Of a stretch of 64,000 nucleotides of DNA, positions 35,822 through 44,565 are shown one piece after another; within the stretch, counting starts at the first letter, position 1, and the number at the start of each line of letters is the position of its first letter. Source of the stretch: Bombilactobacillus mellis (GTDB lineage: Bacteria > Bacillota > Bacilli > Lactobacillales > Lactobacillaceae). The stretch is taken from positions 17,660 through 81,659 of the forward strand of contig NZ_KQ033877.1 in assembly GCF_000967245.1 (NCBI RefSeq), in the 5' to 3' direction. Made by a program: the position numbers and the translations under genes. The notes below the pieces were generated by a model. The model was given only the letters and a program-made list of their open reading frames with translations, was not told where the DNA came from and ran no database searches.

Positions 35822-36424
35822 ATGAAATTTAAACAAGTTGCAATTGCAACAGCTTTAGGTGTAGCTTCTTGTTTTGGAGTTGCTAATGCTGCAAAAGCCG
35901 ATAGCATTTATACCGTTAAACCAGGAGACACCTTATCAGGAATTTCTATGCAGTTAAAAAATGATTTAAGTTTAGTTAATCAAGTGGCTGCTGATAATAA
36001 TATTGAAAATATTAATATGATTTATGTCGGACAAAAACTGCTCATCAAAGATGATGGTCAAGTTTCAGTTGCTACTAGCGATCAGGTACAGTCAACACCG
36101 TCAGCTCCTAGTGTGCAACAAGCGGTCACCAACAATTCTTACCAAGCACAGCCATCACAATCAGTACAAAATGATTATAATAATTATAATTCTGCAAGTG
36201 CAGGTTATTCTAGTGCGCGGGATTGGATTGCTAGTCGCGAATCTGGTGGTTCTTATTCTGCTCAAAATGGCCGTTACTATGGTAAATATCAATTGGATGT
36301 ATCTTATTTAAATGGCGATTATTCACCGGCCAACCAAGAAAGAGTAGCTAATAATTATGTTGCTTCACGTTATGGTTCTTGGGAAGCTGCTCAACAATTT
36401 TGGATGACTCATGGCTGGTACTAA
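35822..36424 (+). CDS. LysM-containing secreted protein, Apf/transglycosylase-like
   Basis: A signal peptide (cleavage after ANAAKA, near residue 26) leads to one LysM peptidoglycan-binding domain (about residues 29-75, YTVKPGDTLSGISMQL). A Gln/Ser/Asn-rich linker (about 80-130) and a C-terminal domain of about 65 residues (WIASRESGGSYSAQNGRYYG and the end YGSWEAAQQFWMTHGWY) follow. This is the layout of the aggregation-promoting factors (Apf) of lactobacilli, whose C-terminal fold resembles resuscitation-promoting/lysozyme-like domains with a Glu in RESGG. AAAGGAGAG precedes the ATG. A perfect WalR box upstream suggests control by WalRK. A terminator follows. Confidence 0.93.
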   Translation: MKFKQVAIATALGVASCFGVANAAKADSIYTVKPGDTLSGISMQLKNDLSLVNQVAADNNIENINMIYVGQKLLIKDDGQVSVATSDQVQSTPSAPSVQQAVTNNSYQAQPSQSVQNDYNNYNSASAGYSSARDWIASRESGGSYSAQNGRYYGKYQLDVSYLNGDYSPANQERVANNYVASRYGSWEAAQQFWMTHGWY

Positions 36425-36519
36425 AAATAAATAAATATTGAGACTAATTTTCTTCGCTTTTATCGGGTAATATATTTATATTCTAATTAATCTTAGCTTT
36501 TGTCTCATAAAAATTTTAT

Positions 36520-36555
36520 AACTCTGTCAGTTACCACTGACAGAGTTATTTTTTT
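36520..36555 (+). terminator. Terminator of the LysM/Apf gene
   Basis: AACTCTGTCAGT and ACTGACAGAGTT form a 12-base-pair stem around TACC, followed by ATTTTTTTG. Confidence 0.9.
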
Positions 36556-36665
36556 GTATTATAGTAAAATTGAGATAAGTTAAAACGAATTTGCTATAAT
36601 GAGTTCTGTTTTATGGCATTGATACTTGATAAAAATTTAATTAATTAAGATTTGTGGGAAAAAAT

Positions 36666-38807
36666 ATGAGATTGCGAAAAATTTATGTTTCCAAATTACA
36701 AACCCATGATGTCGGTTTAGCTGCTTTATTGATGGTTTTGAGAAGTTTTCATCAATCTGTTTCCGTGCAAGATTTGCAAGCAGAACTGCAAAAACATCCT
36801 CAAAAATCTTCTCTGGAACGCCTCCAAAAAACAGCACAACATTTAGGGTTAAAAGCACAGATAGCCCAAGCTGATTGGCACATGCTAGATCAGCCTACTT
36901 TAGTTTATCCTTGGATAGCTCACGTGGTTAAGGGTAATAATGTAGATTATTATTATGTTATTTTGCGGGCCAAAAAGAAATATCTGCTAGTAGCTGATCC
37001 AGACCCCCAAATAGGAATTACACGTTTATCCTATAAACAATTTTATCGTGAATGGACAGGCAACGTCTTATTAATAGCACCATCAAATCCTCCACTGACT
37101 ACATCTTTTCGGCAGTTAGTTATTTCTCTGATTACAAGACATAAACTACTGACTGCAAGTTTAGTGATTGCTGCTTTGCTGGAAATAGCTATTAGTGTTT
37201 TGACAGCTCTAGCGGCGGAGCAATTAATTGATACATATTGGCCTCAGAAACTGTTAAATACCACCGTTATAACGATCATCGGACTAATGGTTGCTTATTT
37301 GTTTCAAGCGGTATTTCATTTTTTACGACATTTATTTTTAGAAATCTTAGATCAACATTGGACTTTAGATCTGATTTTAGGATTAGTACAGAAATTATTA
37401 AATATTTCTCCCAAGATGGTGTCTGATCATAATTGGCAGCAAATAGTATTACTGCTTAATGAAGGGGTGACTACGGGTTTAAAGTCCGTTTTTAACCTCT
37501 TGTTAGATGGCGGCATGGTTATTTTACTAGGAATTATTTTAGCCATTCAAAACAGTTGGTTGTTCGTAGCAGCTTTACTAATTTTGCCAATAACCGTTTT
37601 GCTCAGCTGGTGGTTAAATCACCACTTACTCGTTTGGCAAGCGCAGCAATTTGATCAAAAAGTTGTGTGGAATACCGATCTGCATGAAAATGTAACCCAA
37701 TTAGAAACGATTGCCGCTCTGGGAATTGCACAACAACGTTATCAAAAATTTGATCATGATTTTACCACTTGGATGCGTGATCGCTTAGGTTTAAAATACC
37801 AACAGCAAAAACAACAGGCTTTACAACTAGCAGCTTCTTTAATTCTGAGTGGGATAACGCTGTTGCTAGGTTCGTTTTTAGTATGGAAAAACCTGCTAAC
37901 TATCGGTCAACTGGTTGCTTTTACGATTTTATTATTTTATTTTTTGGCTCTTATGCAAATGCTAATCAAATTGCAGCAATCAACTATGCGTTGGCAAAAA
38001 ATATGGCCGCAAATAAAAACTTGGCAACAAAGCCAATCTATTACTAATCCTGCAGCTACAACATTAAAGTTGCGCGGAGAATTAACCTGTCAAGACGTTA
38101 GTTTTCATTATGATCAACAATCAGACCTTATCAAAAATTTAAATCTAGAGCTTCCACCGCAAACTAAAATAGCAATTGTGGGTCGCAGCGGAAGTGGAAA
38201 ATCCACTTTGGCCCGTTTGTTGGCAGGACTAGAGATGCCGACGACAGGACAAGTGCAACTTGATGGACATAATTTAGCCGAAGTAAATCCCCAAGTATTA
38301 CAGCAGCAGATTAGCTATGTAACCCAAGTACCACGATTTTTTACGGGAACGCTGGCAGAAAATTTACAATTAGGAAGTACTGGGCATTTTAGTCCAGAAG
38401 AAATTAGAACTGCTTGTCAAATTGTTAATTTAACAGAGACTATTGAAAATTTACCGCAAAAATATCAAACGGTGATTGATGCTAACGCTTCTCTTTTATC
38501 TGGTGGTCAAAAACAACAGTTGATTTTGGCACAGACTATCTTAGCAGCACGACCGATAGTGATTTTGGATTCCGCTTTTAATGCTTTAGATACGTTAACT
38601 CAGAACCGAATTTGGCAATACTTTTTACATTCACAGCAAACTGTTATTGTAATGACGCCAAATTTGGAGTTGGCGCGCAAAATTAATAAGATTGCTGTTT
38701 TACAGGCCGGCAGCATTAAAGAGTTGGGTACCCAAAGAGAACTAATAAAACAACAAGGTGAATATTATCGGCTTTTTAAAGCAGCTCGGGGTAAAAATTA
38801 TGAATAA
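36666..38807 (+). CDS. ABC exporter with degenerate C39 peptidase domain
   Basis: The layout is that of bacteriocin/ComA-type exporters: an N-terminal C39-like domain (about residues 1-135), six membrane helices (about 155-445) and an ATPase (about 475-713) with GRSGSGKST, LSGGQKQQL and IVILDSAFNALD. The catalytic Cys of the peptidase is absent: where HDCG is usual the sequence reads HDVG. The usual catalytic His region reads DYYYVI instead of HYVVI, while the Asp of VADPDP remains. The domain should therefore not cleave leader peptides, like the inactive domains of HlyB-type exporters. Walker B ends Asp-Ser instead of Asp-Glu, which may slow hydrolysis. The ATG at 36666 follows GTGGGA. It overlaps a membrane-fusion protein gene by 8 bases. 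Confidence 0.92.
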   Translation: MRLRKIYVSKLQTHDVGLAALLMVLRSFHQSVSVQDLQAELQKHPQKSSLERLQKTAQHLGLKAQIAQADWHMLDQPTLVYPWIAHVVKGNNVDYYYVILRAKKKYLLVADPDPQIGITRLSYKQFYREWTGNVLLIAPSNPPLTTSFRQLVISLITRHKLLTASLVIAALLEIAISVLTALAAEQLIDTYWPQKLLNTTVITIIGLMVAYLFQAVFHFLRHLFLEILDQHWTLDLILGLVQKLLNISPKMVSDHNWQQIVLLLNEGVTTGLKSVFNLLLDGGMVILLGIILAIQNSWLFVAALLILPITVLLSWWLNHHLLVWQAQQFDQKVVWNTDLHENVTQLETIAALGIAQQRYQKFDHDFTTWMRDRLGLKYQQQKQQALQLAASLILSGITLLLGSFLVWKNLLTIGQLVAFTILLFYFLALMQMLIKLQQSTMRWQKIWPQIKTWQQSQSITNPAATTLKLRGELTCQDVSFHYDQQSDLIKNLNLELPPQTKIAIVGRSGSGKSTLARLLAGLEMPTTGQVQLDGHNLAEVNPQVLQQQISYVTQVPRFFTGTLAENLQLGSTGHFSPEEIRTACQIVNLTETIENLPQKYQTVIDANASLLSGGQKQQLILAQTILAARPIVILDSAFNALDTLTQNRIWQYFLHSQQTVIVMTPNLELARKINKIAVLQAGSIKELGTQRELIKQQGEYYRLFKAARGKNYE

Positions 38808-40098
38808 TAAAGTTGAAGAACACAGTGAATTTTATCAGCAGTATCTTCAAAAATTCACCAAATTAATTATTATTCCTTTGCTCTTATTGATTTTAGGAGT
38901 AATACTATTTTGGCTATTGCGCCCGCGAGAAGTTGCACAACCTATTAGTGGGAAACTGAGAATTTCACAGCCAGTCACTGAAGTCCGCCTTTCTGCCCAA
39001 GATCGTGTTGTTCATAATTATTTACAAGATAAAACGGTAGTTAAAAAAGGGCAAACCTTGGTAGTTTATCGCCCCGCTGTGCAACGACAACGGTTACAAC
39101 AATTGCAACAGGGTGCAGACTTTTTGCAGCAAAAAACGGATACCATAAAAACTTGGTCAAGCAGTATTGAACAGCAGCAAAATTTATTGACTGATTCTCA
39201 AAATAGTGATAAAGAGGCGCAAGGTTTTTATCAGGCGTATAACTTTCGCCGTCAGGCCTATCAATTACAAAATGATTTTGCTCATCTGATCAGTGATCAA
39301 ACTCAAAAGCAAATAGAACAAAAATTAGCTGCCAGCCAAAATTTCTATCAGCAACAATTACAAAAAACACAAACTCTGGAAAAAGAGCTGCAGAAAACCC
39401 CTTTTATCAAACAAAAGGAAAAGATGCCTGTGGCACAGTTTTATCAACAGCAATTAGCTGTCGTGATAAGTGCAGCTGCCCGTAAGCAACTGCGTCAAAA
39501 TACTTTAGGGCTTTTAGAACTACAAATTGGACAATTAAAAAATAATGTACAAGAAGTAAAGGTCCAACAGCAACAATTTGCTTATGGACAATATAATTCC
39601 GATACCAATCAACAAAATATGGAAGATTTACAAACCGAACAATTGAAGTTTGCTACAGCATTGCAAGAAAAAATTAACCAGCAGCAGACTTGGCAGCAGC
39701 AGCAAATCCAAGCTATAAAACAAAAGCAAGATTTGGCTGCTTATAAAGCACCGGTTTCAGGAATAGTGCATCTTTGGATCACGAAAACACAACCGACAAA
39801 GCCGCGCCTAACTTTAGCTCAGATTGAACCTTTGGCTTTAAAAGGCCCACTCACTATCCAAGCCAAATTAACCCAGGGACCAACCCAGACGGTGAAAAGC
39901 GGCCAAGCGGTAGTGATTACTTTGTCACATCAGCTTTTAAGAGGCAAAGTAATTCAGAAATCGAAAACGCACTTAACAGCTCAAGTGTGGGCTTCAACAG
40001 CCCAGCGCCGGCAGTTACGTTCGCAGATTCAAGGTCATGGTTCTGTTATTATTGAACAGCCTAGTGTCTGGTCTCAATGGTCAAAACAGACAAAGTAG
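38800..40098 (+). CDS. HlyD-like membrane-fusion (accessory) protein of the exporter
   Basis: This 432-residue protein has one N-terminal membrane helix (about residues 20-42, LIIIPLLLLILGVILFWLL), then a short beta region (ISGKLRISQPVTEVRL), a long Gln-rich coiled coil (about 90-315) and a lipoyl/beta-barrel-like C-terminal part (YKAPVSGIVHLWIT). Such proteins bridge an ABC exporter to the cell exterior, as BlpB or ComB does. The ATG at 38800 overlaps the exporter gene end by 8 bases, so the two are coupled. No precursor peptide gene is visible beside them. Confidence 0.88.
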   Translation: MNNKVEEHSEFYQQYLQKFTKLIIIPLLLLILGVILFWLLRPREVAQPISGKLRISQPVTEVRLSAQDRVVHNYLQDKTVVKKGQTLVVYRPAVQRQRLQQLQQGADFLQQKTDTIKTWSSSIEQQQNLLTDSQNSDKEAQGFYQAYNFRRQAYQLQNDFAHLISDQTQKQIEQKLAASQNFYQQQLQKTQTLEKELQKTPFIKQKEKMPVAQFYQQQLAVVISAAARKQLRQNTLGLLELQIGQLKNNVQEVKVQQQQFAYGQYNSDTNQQNMEDLQTEQLKFATALQEKINQQQTWQQQQIQAIKQKQDLAAYKAPVSGIVHLWITKTQPTKPRLTLAQIEPLALKGPLTIQAKLTQGPTQTVKSGQAVVITLSHQLLRGKVIQKSKTHLTAQVWASTAQRRQLRSQIQGHGSVIIEQPSVWSQWSKQTK

Positions 40099-40210
40099 TT
40101 TTACCTCTAAGCAAGAGTATAATGGCGTTATTTTTAAAGAAAAAGCAGAATTTTTATAGCAGAACTTTTGAGTTATAATGAGGGTTACTTTAGTTAATGG
40201 AGTGAAAAAT

Positions 40211-41308
40211 TTGATCCGAACTAAAAAAAGACTTCTCTGGCTGTGTGGCGGAGTGCTGGTTTGGCTATTAATAGTCTTTCTAACGCAAAAGCCATATCTC
40301 CATCAAAATGTGGCCGTGGTAGAAAATGCCAGTGTTATTAAACGTCAGACAGTACAAAGTGAATATCACAATCAGGATGTTTTGGTAACTCAAAAATTAC
40401 AATTATCGCTTTTAACCGGAAAATTACGACGACACCAGTGCACAATAAAGAATAAGTATTATCAATCCCAAGCTACTTCAGTTTGCTATCACACTCATGA
40501 CCTGGTTATTTTAAGTAATACTCGCAAATTACAGAATTTAACTTTGATAAGCCCCAAAAGAGATACCATTCTTTTAATCTTGTTTGGGATTGTTCTCGGC
40601 TGTTTATTAGGGCTGTTTAAAGAACACGGAGCCCGAGCTTGGCTGAGTGCCAGTTTAAATTGTCTCTTGTTTATCTTATTATTACAATTAGCTACTAAAT
40701 TGCATAATCAACATATTTTATTTTTAGTAATAATTTTTACTTGGCTGGCGACTCCCTTAACTTTGACGCTTGTATTTGGCTATTCACGCCAAACTTTAAT
40801 TGCCAGTGTAGCTACTTTGATCAGTACTTTTTTAGCTGTTGGTTTAAGTACAGTTGTGTTAATAACAACGCAGAGTCAAGGTATACACTATGAAACTTTA
40901 GATTATGGGATTCAACCCTTTCAAACCATTTTTTTAGCAGAAACCTTGCTGGGTGTTTTGGGAGCTTGTATGGATGAAACCACAGATATTACAGCTACAG
41001 TTTATCAATTATTAAAAGAACAGCCGCAAATTACTTATAAACAGTTACTAAGTTCAGGGATGAACGTAGGCCGCGAAATTATCGGTCCGTTGATTAATAT
41101 TTTATTTTATTTATTTTTGGCAGAATTATTACCTATTATTGTTTTGTATTTACGTAATGGTAATACTTTGCAATTTGCTCTCTCACGAACTATGACTTTG
41201 GGCTATACTCAAACAGTTATTAGCGCTCTAGGCATTGTTTTGGCAGTTCCTTTAACTGCCTTTTTAGCAGCTTACTGGCTGCGAGGTAAAAGACAATGTG
41301 GTATTTGA
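40211..41308 (+). CDS. YibE/F-like membrane protein (first of a pair)
   Basis: The protein has one N-terminal helix (LLWLCGGVLVWLLIVFL), an extracytoplasmic domain of about 90 residues and then seven or so membrane helices with the YibE/F hallmark ETLLGVLGACMDETTDITAT and MNVGREIIGPLINIL. The family's function is unknown. An in-frame ATG at 40178 would add 11 residues, but it overlaps a TATAAT box and has no ribosome binding site, whereas the TTG at 40211 follows GGAGTGA. The gene overlaps the second YibE/F gene by 13 bases and lies about 110 bases after the exporter accessory gene. Confidence 0.82.
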   Translation: MIRTKKRLLWLCGGVLVWLLIVFLTQKPYLHQNVAVVENASVIKRQTVQSEYHNQDVLVTQKLQLSLLTGKLRRHQCTIKNKYYQSQATSVCYHTHDLVILSNTRKLQNLTLISPKRDTILLILFGIVLGCLLGLFKEHGARAWLSASLNCLLFILLLQLATKLHNQHILFLVIIFTWLATPLTLTLVFGYSRQTLIASVATLISTFLAVGLSTVVLITTQSQGIHYETLDYGIQPFQTIFLAETLLGVLGACMDETTDITATVYQLLKEQPQITYKQLLSSGMNVGREIIGPLINILFYLFLAELLPIIVLYLRNGNTLQFALSRTMTLGYTQTVISALGIVLAVPLTAFLAAYWLRGKRQCGI

Positions 41309-42054
41309 CTCTAGTTTTATTTATCGCTTTAGTTATGGTAGCTGGTAAGCGCGGAGTAATTATTTTTAGTAGTTTGTCCGGTAGTTTTTTGTTGTTATTG
41401 ACTTTAATAATGCTGATTGCTGATGAATTTAATCCGTTAATAGTGGGGATTATATTTGCGATACTCTTAGTTTTTTTAGCTATTTATCCTCAAACTCAAA
41501 ATCCCCAAGTACGACAAAGCGCTCTGGTCAGTACATTATTAGTTTTAATAGGTTTATTTTTGTTAGTCCTTCTTCTAGTTCCTTGTACAGCTAGTCAGGG
41601 ATTCTCATTAGAAGATACTGAAGAAATTGAACAATTCGTTCTGTCGGTAGGAGTTTCCTTTCCACAAATTCAAATGGTAGTAATTCTATTAAGTTCTTTG
41701 GGAGCTGTAGCTGAAGCGAGTATTGCCGTTAGTTCAGGAATTTGGGAAATTATTGCTTACCAGCCACAGATTTCGGTTCATAATTTATGGCAGGCGGGTT
41801 TGGAAATTGGACGTAAGAATATTGCCACCGCACTGAATACTTTATTATTCGGCTTTTTTGGCAGTTATTTAACTTTAGGCTTGTGGCTCATTCAATTACA
41901 TTACTCTTTAGTTACTATTTTTAATAATGGTATTCTAGTAACAGCCATTGTCGGATTACTATTGGGTATTCTAGGGGTAATCGCAGTAGTTTTAATAACT
42001 AATTGTTATATTCTCTGGTATTATCAGCATCATAAATTAGCTGCCGATAAATAA
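41296..42054 (+). CDS. YibE/F-like membrane protein (second of a pair)
   Basis: The 252-residue polytopic protein aligns in style with the C-terminal part of its upstream neighbour: LLSSLGAVAEASIAVSSGIWEI parallels LLGVLGACMDETTDITATVY, and AGLEIGRKNIATALNTLLFGF parallels SSGMNVGREIIGPLINILFY. The two thus form a heteromeric pair by duplication. The family is of unknown function. It starts within the end of the first gene, so translation is coupled. Its end overlaps the convergent macrodomain gene by 25 bases, with no room for a terminator. Confidence 0.85.
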   Translation: MWYLTLVLFIALVMVAGKRGVIIFSSLSGSFLLLLTLIMLIADEFNPLIVGIIFAILLVFLAIYPQTQNPQVRQSALVSTLLVLIGLFLLVLLLVPCTASQGFSLEDTEEIEQFVLSVGVSFPQIQMVVILLSSLGAVAEASIAVSSGIWEIIAYQPQISVHNLWQAGLEIGRKNIATALNTLLFGFFGSYLTLGLWLIQLHYSLVTIFNNGILVTAIVGLLLGILGVIAVVLITNCYILWYYQHHKLAADK

Positions 42055-42527
42055 ACCTGATAGGTGGGTAAGTTGTAACAAACCATACTAACTTGTAAAT
42101 TAGCCGGAAAGTCACGGATGCTTTTAATAGCAATGGGCGCGGCCAGTTTTAAGGGATAACCGTAGACTCCTGTACTGATAGAAGGAAATAAAATGGTTTG
42201 ACAGTGATAATTTAAAGCTTGTTGAAGGCTATTAGCATAACTATTAGCAAGCAGCTGAGCTTCATGATGTTGACCACCCTGCCAGATAGGCCCGGGAGTA
42301 TGAATAATAATTTGCGCATCTAAATTAAAGGCTGGAGTTACTTTAGCTTCACCTGTAGGACAGCCGTGTAGTTGCGCACAAGCAGCATCTAATTGCTTTT
42401 TTCCGGCTGCCTTATGAATGGCACCATCAACTCCACCGCCACCTGCTAAAGCAGTATTAGCAGCATTGACAATTGCATCAGCCTTCATTGTAGTAATATC
42501 GCCTTGAATAATCTGTAAATGAGCCAT
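42030..42527 (-). CDS. Macrodomain protein, O-acetyl-ADP-ribose deacetylase type
   Basis: This 165-residue macrodomain hydrolyses or binds ADP-ribose derivatives. The family's ADP-ribose loop is clear: GDITTMKADAIVNAANTAL, AGGGGVDGAIHKAAG and ISTGVYGYPL. These match the YmdB/MacroD type with catalytic Asn and Asp. The ATG has GGAGGTATTTCT upstream. The gene overlaps tail to tail with the YibE/F gene, an arrangement that can produce antisense RNA. Confidence 0.93.
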   Translation of the reverse strand: MAHLQIIQGDITTMKADAIVNAANTALAGGGGVDGAIHKAAGKKQLDAACAQLHGCPTGEAKVTPAFNLDAQIIIHTPGPIWQGGQHHEAQLLANSYANSLQQALNYHCQTILFPSISTGVYGYPLKLAAPIAIKSIRDFPANLQVSMVCYNLPTYQVYLSAANL

Positions 42528-42576
42528 AGAAATACCTCCTCTAGTGCATATTATAAAAGAGTGCTACTAATTATGT

Positions 42577-42621
42577 AAAAAAGTTGGTTAAATAGTCTTA
42601 AAACTATTTAACCAACTTTTT
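42577..42621 (-). terminator. Terminator of the P-type ATPase gene
   Basis: A 19-base-pair stem (AAAAAGTTGGTTAAATAGT with its complement) around a 6-base loop ends in T runs in both directions, 18 bases after the ATPase stop codon on the minus strand. Confidence 0.88.
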
Positions 42622-42639
42622 GAAACTAAAACTATAATA

Positions 42640-44466
42640 TTAAGCTACTTTGGCATGAGTGGAAGCTTGATTTTCAAAATGAGTTTTACCATGACGAGCT
42701 TTCAAGGACCATAAAATAGAAACTGTATCAATTACTTCTTGTAGCAAAGCCCCAATAATAGTCGGAATGATACCAAAAGCTGCGATGAGCATTAAAGCAG
42801 TACAAATGAAAATACCAATTAAAACGGCTTGTTTAGCAATGGACATAGTTTCCCGGGAAATAATAATGGCTCGTACCAACCGACTTAAATCATCTTTTAA
42901 GATGACAACATCCGCTGATTCGCTTGCAGCTGTTGAACCCTTGGCACCCATAGCAATCCCGACATCAGCAATAGCTAAGGCTGGAGCATCGTTAACTCCA
43001 TCTCCTACCATACCCATAGGCCGTTGCGCTTTAGGGGTAGTTTTGAGCGCCTTAATTTTATCTTCAGGTAATAAGTTAGCATGATATTCACTCAGGCCTG
43101 CATGTTGAGAAATTTTTTGTGCTGTTGTTTGATTATCACCCGTTAACATTTCTAGATGTTGAATGTTCAGTTTTCTTAAGTTAGAAATAGTTTGTTGAGC
43201 TTCAGGTCTAATCTGATCTACAAGGGTAATTTTACCAGCATATTGGCCATCAATAGATACAAAAATCGTGGGATCACTACTTTGAACATCGTGACCTGGA
43301 TTGACAAAATCCATTTTGCCGGCTTTAACGATTTTACCTTGAATTTGAGCTTGAACGCCTTGCGCTGTTTTTTCTTCTAGATTTTTTAGAGGTAACAACT
43401 GCCCTTGATAATCGTGCAGCAAAGAAACTGCTAAAACATGATTAGATTGCTGTTCCACACTAGCTGCATATTGTAATAATTGTTCTTTGGTAAATCCTGG
43501 AGCAGGAGAAACCTTACTTAAGGAAAGCTCACCTGTAGTAATAGTACCAGTCTTATCAAAAAAGATCTTTTTTAATAAAGCCATTTTTTCAATGGAAGTA
43601 CCGCTTTTAACAATAATACCATTGCGACTGGTTCGACTCATACCGGAGACAAGGGCAATTGGTGCTGCTAAAATTAAAGGACAAGGGGAAGCCACGACTA
43701 ATACTTGAGCAAAGCGGTTGGGATCTCCTGAAACTATCCAAGCTATGCCGGAAATAATGAGTGCAATAATAGTGAAAGGAACCGCATAACGATCTGCTAG
43801 TCGCACAAAATGCGCTGGTTGATTCTGTGATTCTCTAACCAGACGAATAATTTTCTGATATTGTGAATCAGAAGCCAACTTAGTTGCTTTATATTCAATG
43901 GCACTATTACCATTGATTGAACCAGACATTAATTCACTTTTTATTTGCTTTTCTACTGGCTTGGATTCTCCAGTTAATGATGATTCATCAAAAGTTCCGC
44001 TGCCTTTAGTTACGACACCGTCAACTGGTACTTGTTCTCCCGGTTTAACAATAAGCTGATCTCCAATTTGGACTTCCTCTAACGTTGTATCTTTAATGCT
44101 GCCATCAGCCTGAATGATATGGGCTTTTTCCGGAGCATGTTCCAACAGCGCTTTTAATTCACTACCAGCTTTATTAGCAGCATAATCTTCCAAAGTATCG
44201 CCGCCGACTAACATTAATAAAATAATTAAGCTGGCCCAATATTGACCGACTGCTAAAGTTGATAAAATAGCCATAATAGCCAAAAGATCGACACCGTACT
44301 TGCCAGAACGTAAGGTTTTTATCATTTCAATTGTCATGGAGACGGCTAGAGTAATTCCTACAATACTGATCAGAATTTGCGCCCAAAGATTGAGGTGAAA
44401 GCCAAATTCTAGAATCAACGCTAAAATACCAATTCCAAAAATAACCATTAATTTACGAAAATGCAT
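42640..44466 (-). CDS. Heavy-metal P1B-type ATPase
   Basis: This 608-residue cation pump has about eight membrane helices. The metal motif is SPCPLI in helix 6, the phosphorylation site is FDKTGTITTG, the hinge is GDGVNDAPALAIADVGIAMG and the actuator loop holds LTGESKPVEK. The nucleotide-binding His is probably in SNHVLAVSLL instead of the usual His-Pro pair. There is no N-terminal metal-binding domain. The SPC motif suits Zn/Cd/Co-type or related metals, but the ion cannot be fixed from sequence. A 25-base palindrome upstream (44499-44523) is a likely operator for a metal-responsive regulator not seen in the window. Confidence 0.93.
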   Translation of the reverse strand: MHFRKLMVIFGIGILALILEFGFHLNLWAQILISIVGITLAVSMTIEMIKTLRSGKYGVDLLAIMAILSTLAVGQYWASLIILLMLVGGDTLEDYAANKAGSELKALLEHAPEKAHIIQADGSIKDTTLEEVQIGDQLIVKPGEQVPVDGVVTKGSGTFDESSLTGESKPVEKQIKSELMSGSINGNSAIEYKATKLASDSQYQKIIRLVRESQNQPAHFVRLADRYAVPFTIIALIISGIAWIVSGDPNRFAQVLVVASPCPLILAAPIALVSGMSRTSRNGIIVKSGTSIEKMALLKKIFFDKTGTITTGELSLSKVSPAPGFTKEQLLQYAASVEQQSNHVLAVSLLHDYQGQLLPLKNLEEKTAQGVQAQIQGKIVKAGKMDFVNPGHDVQSSDPTIFVSIDGQYAGKITLVDQIRPEAQQTISNLRKLNIQHLEMLTGDNQTTAQKISQHAGLSEYHANLLPEDKIKALKTTPKAQRPMGMVGDGVNDAPALAIADVGIAMGAKGSTAASESADVVILKDDLSRLVRAIIISRETMSIAKQAVLIGIFICTALMLIAAFGIIPTIIGALLQEVIDTVSILWSLKARHGKTHFENQASTHAKVA

Positions 44467-44498
44467 TTATTCATCGCTTCCCAAAATATATATAAAAA

Positions 44499-44523
44499 CT
44501 AGTTTATAATGATTATAAACTAG
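44499..44523. promoter_or_regulatory. Operator-like palindrome before the metal ATPase
   Basis: The arms CTAGTTTATAA and TTATAAACTAG are perfect around TGA, and they cover a TATAAT-like -10 element about 33 bases before the ATPase start. Confidence 0.7.
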
Positions 44524-44565
44524 CTATGACATTCTGTAAATTATTTTTACTTTTTTTAAAAAAAT

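Noticed and set aside
36425-36665. Search for a double-glycine leader peptide gene beside the exporter
   Set aside because: No frame longer than about a dozen codons with a start and ribosome binding site was found; the same holds for 40099-40210.
42849-42861. Third copy of the TTTCCCGGGAAAT palindrome core
   Set aside because: It lies inside the well-conserved metal ATPase coding sequence (SRETM) and lacks the outer arms, so it is probably coincidental.
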